NCBI GenBank assembly: GCA_009731375.1 | Contig: BJOX01000304.1 | Location: forward strand, 226,719 to 261,094 | Direction: 5' to 3' | Source: Paulinella micropora | Lineage: Eukaryota; Cercozoa; Imbricatea; Euglyphida | Length of the DNA: 34,376 bases | Part shown: positions 1-34,376 of the stretch, piece after piece | Position numbering within the stretch: the stretch's first letter is position 1 | How the letters are laid out: the number at the start of each line of letters is the position of its first letter | Notes under the pieces: model-generated | Told to the model about the DNA's origin: nothing | Databases searched by the model: none | What the model saw: the letters and a program-made list of their open reading frames with translations, nothing else | Position numbers and translations under genes: made by a program

Positions 1-124
1 GACACCAACCACAGCGAGACAGTGGTTGGTGTGCAGCTTGGCCGGTGCTGAAAGTTCTTGTCCGGGGGTAGTATAGGAGGCCATGGCTTTTCAAGCTAAG
101 CCACGCCCATAGATTATAGATTAA
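1..124 (+). repeat. Interspersed family A, truncated copy
   Basis: Matches the right part of family A, including an 11-bp perfect hairpin stem at 2-12 and 22-32 with a 9-nt loop, and ends in (ATCT)n. Near identical to 1184-1302. Confidence 0.85.
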
Positions 125-2485
<2,361 letters not shown>

Positions 2486-2502
2486 TCCATCCATACTCCT
2501 AT

Positions 2503-3151
<649 letters not shown>

Positions 3152-3699
3152 NNNNNNNNNNTGGGCCACCCCACACCAAAATTGGAATAGATCATTTCAA
3201 GTTGCATGTACTATATTAATTATTTTGTCACTCTTTTGAACTAACTGAATGTTACTGTCGATTTTTAACTGTGGTCCGTTCAGGCCAGAATCCTCAGCTG
3301 CTTTGTGAGCAGAATCATTCATCGTCGTCCTGGACGACGATACTGTTACAGCCGGGGACATTCAAGTGTCCAAGTCAACTATCAGATTCAAATTAAGAGC
3401 AACCGTAGTAGAATTCAAACAAGTTAGTTCGATATATTAATAACTGCTAGAGTGTCTATATCCATCCGCAAAATCAGCACACTGGCAAGTGTCGCCAAAT
3501 GTCACCGTCACGTAGTAAAATTGTAAATTGACTCTTAAATTTAAATTATGGCTGTTAATTTGAATCATGAGTCTGATATTACACCTGATGCCAGTTGATT
3601 AAGTTTATACTTGAATCCTTGTGTTGGGAGTCCCGGGCCTCGGCTGTACCTGACCGGTCACAGTGCGGCAGTAACTTGCCTTTTTTTTTTTTTTTTCAC

Positions 3700-3749
<50 letters not shown>

Positions 3750-3839
3750 TNNNNNNNNNNCTGATTGAAGTCACACTGGTTTTCTGCATCAAGCGAAATC
3801 GGAGTAGCCTCAGCTCCGTAATAGAGCCTGTAACTTAAG

Positions 3840-3845
3840 TTTATT
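3840..3845 (-). terminator. Candidate polyadenylation signal AATAAA
   Basis: AATAAA on the minus strand lies downstream of both possible stops, in unique sequence. It is the natural 3' end signal if the transcript crosses the (TAG)n array; a closer signal was not noticed. Confidence 0.35.
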
Positions 3846-4347
3846 AATAATATGTCAAGCCCGGCCACTACAGTTGCTACCAGTTAAAGTTGCTGTTCAA
3901 GTACTAACGCCGATTCTGAAGTTACCATCCCGGCCGGGCCATGAAATGTTTGAATGTTTCAACTTTAACGGTGATGAATGTTTCGCAAAAAATTTACGTC
4001 ATTTTTGCGGACGCATATAGTAGTAAATTTAGAAAATTCAAATTCCGGCAAAGAAACAGACTCTTTGAAACCAATTTTTTGTTGCCACTTTTGAATGTCG
4101 CTAGCAATATCTTACGCTCTAGTAGTTAGCAGTAAGAACTTGAACAAGAGGTTAGACGATTTCACAGTGCTGGTTCAGTAAAATTGCGCCGACATTCCTA
4201 TCATTACGCCAAATCGTGCAACTTTGATGCTGTCATGGTTCATCAATCGCAGCGATATGAAAATGCTAATGCCATTCTTTGAAATCCGCGAGTCAGGACA
4301 AAAGCTTGCGAACGACGTGATCATGGCGGAATTCTCAACTTCATATA

Positions 4348-4423
4348 TCAAACATGGATAGGGAAAAATGAATTCAAAGTGGTGACACTGGTTTTCCCAC
4401 TGTCAGTAATATCGTCAGTAACA
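4348..4423 (-). CDS. Possible alternative terminal exon
   Basis: After an accactag acceptor the frame reads DVTDDITDSGKTSVTTLN and ends in FPIHV before a stop at 4348-4350. It would need a phase 1 donor in exon 28, such as CAACG|GTGATC. The composition looks protein-like, but there is no homology argument. Confidence 0.3.
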
Positions 4424-4425
4424 TC

Positions 4426-5752
<1,327 letters not shown>

Positions 5753-5753
5753 T

Positions 5754-33863
<28,110 letters not shown>

Positions 33864-33983
33864 CTGATAGGTAGATAGGTAGATAGGTAGATAGGTGGAT
33901 AGGTAGATAGGTGGATAGGTAGATAGGTAGATAGGTAGATAGATAGATAGGTAGATAGATGGATAGGTGAATAGGTAGATAGG

Positions 33984-34050
<67 letters not shown>

Positions 34051-34120
34051 GTAGGTAGGTAGGTAGATAGGTAGATAGGTGGATAGGTAGATAGGTAGAT
34101 AGGTAGGTAGGTAGATAGGC

Positions 34121-34174
<54 letters not shown>

Positions 34175-34215
34175 GTAGATAGGTAGATAGGTAGACAGGT
34201 AGGTAGGTAGGTAGG

Positions 34216-34279
<64 letters not shown>

Positions 34280-34293
34280 CGGATAGATATATG

Positions 34294-34354
<61 letters not shown>

Positions 34355-34376
34355 GTAGGTAGGTAGATAGATAGAT
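33864..34376. repeat. (GATA)n/(GTAG)n array at the right edge
   Basis: Pure tetranucleotide array up to the window end; it is the intron upstream of the first visible exon. Confidence 0.93.

Larger units (their letters stand above)
3162..4425. other. Mostly unique sequence downstream of the gene
   Basis: AT-rich unique DNA with a poly-T run at 3679-3750 and a gap at 3751-3760. It contains the candidate polyadenylation signal and alternative terminal exon. Frames are short (62 and 87 codons) and not convincing. Confidence 0.6.

Overview
The window is nuclear DNA from an intron-rich eukaryote, probably a protist or alga, less likely an invertebrate; the sequence does not fix the lineage. More than four fifths of it is simple repeat: (GATA)n/(TATC)n, (CATA)n, (GTAG)n, (GA)n, (TAG)n, (CAT)n, (TTC)n and (AACAT)n, with eleven N gaps. 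The many long open frames made of IYLS, MYVC, H, S, T or V runs are by-products of these arrays.

Under the repeats, the minus strand carries one real gene, read right to left from 33863 to about 5754. I traced 28 exons, most of them 28-150 nt, with GT-AG borders. Joined in order they encode a PhoD-type metallophosphatase. Its hallmarks appear in family order: [96 protein letters not shown] and TSAIGND. Intron phases agree across almost every junction. The start lies beyond the right edge; the likely stop is at 5754-5756. Two places are unresolved: exon 4, which is split by arrays next to a gap, and the start of exon 18, which has a frame conflict.

Two features are unusual. First, at least eight introns hold tandem copies of the edge of a neighbouring exon, splice site included, separated by microsatellite. 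Donor-type copies lie downstream of the intact exon and acceptor-type copies lie upstream, so only one complete exon remains each time. Second, four exons contain long trinucleotide arrays in frame, and all of them are read as Ser, Thr, Pro or His, adding large hydrophilic loops to the enzyme.

Layout: 1-3161, repeats and interspersed family A; 3162-4423, mostly unique sequence with a minus-strand AATAAA at 3840-3845; 4426-5752, a (TAG/CAG)n array; 5754-33863, the gene; 33864-34376, a (GATA)n/(GTAG)n array. The introns also hold interspersed families A (about 430 bp with a hairpin), B (546 bp unit, six copies), C (about 310 bp) and H (short), plus two small elements bounded by inverted repeats. 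No gene is supported on the plus strand.
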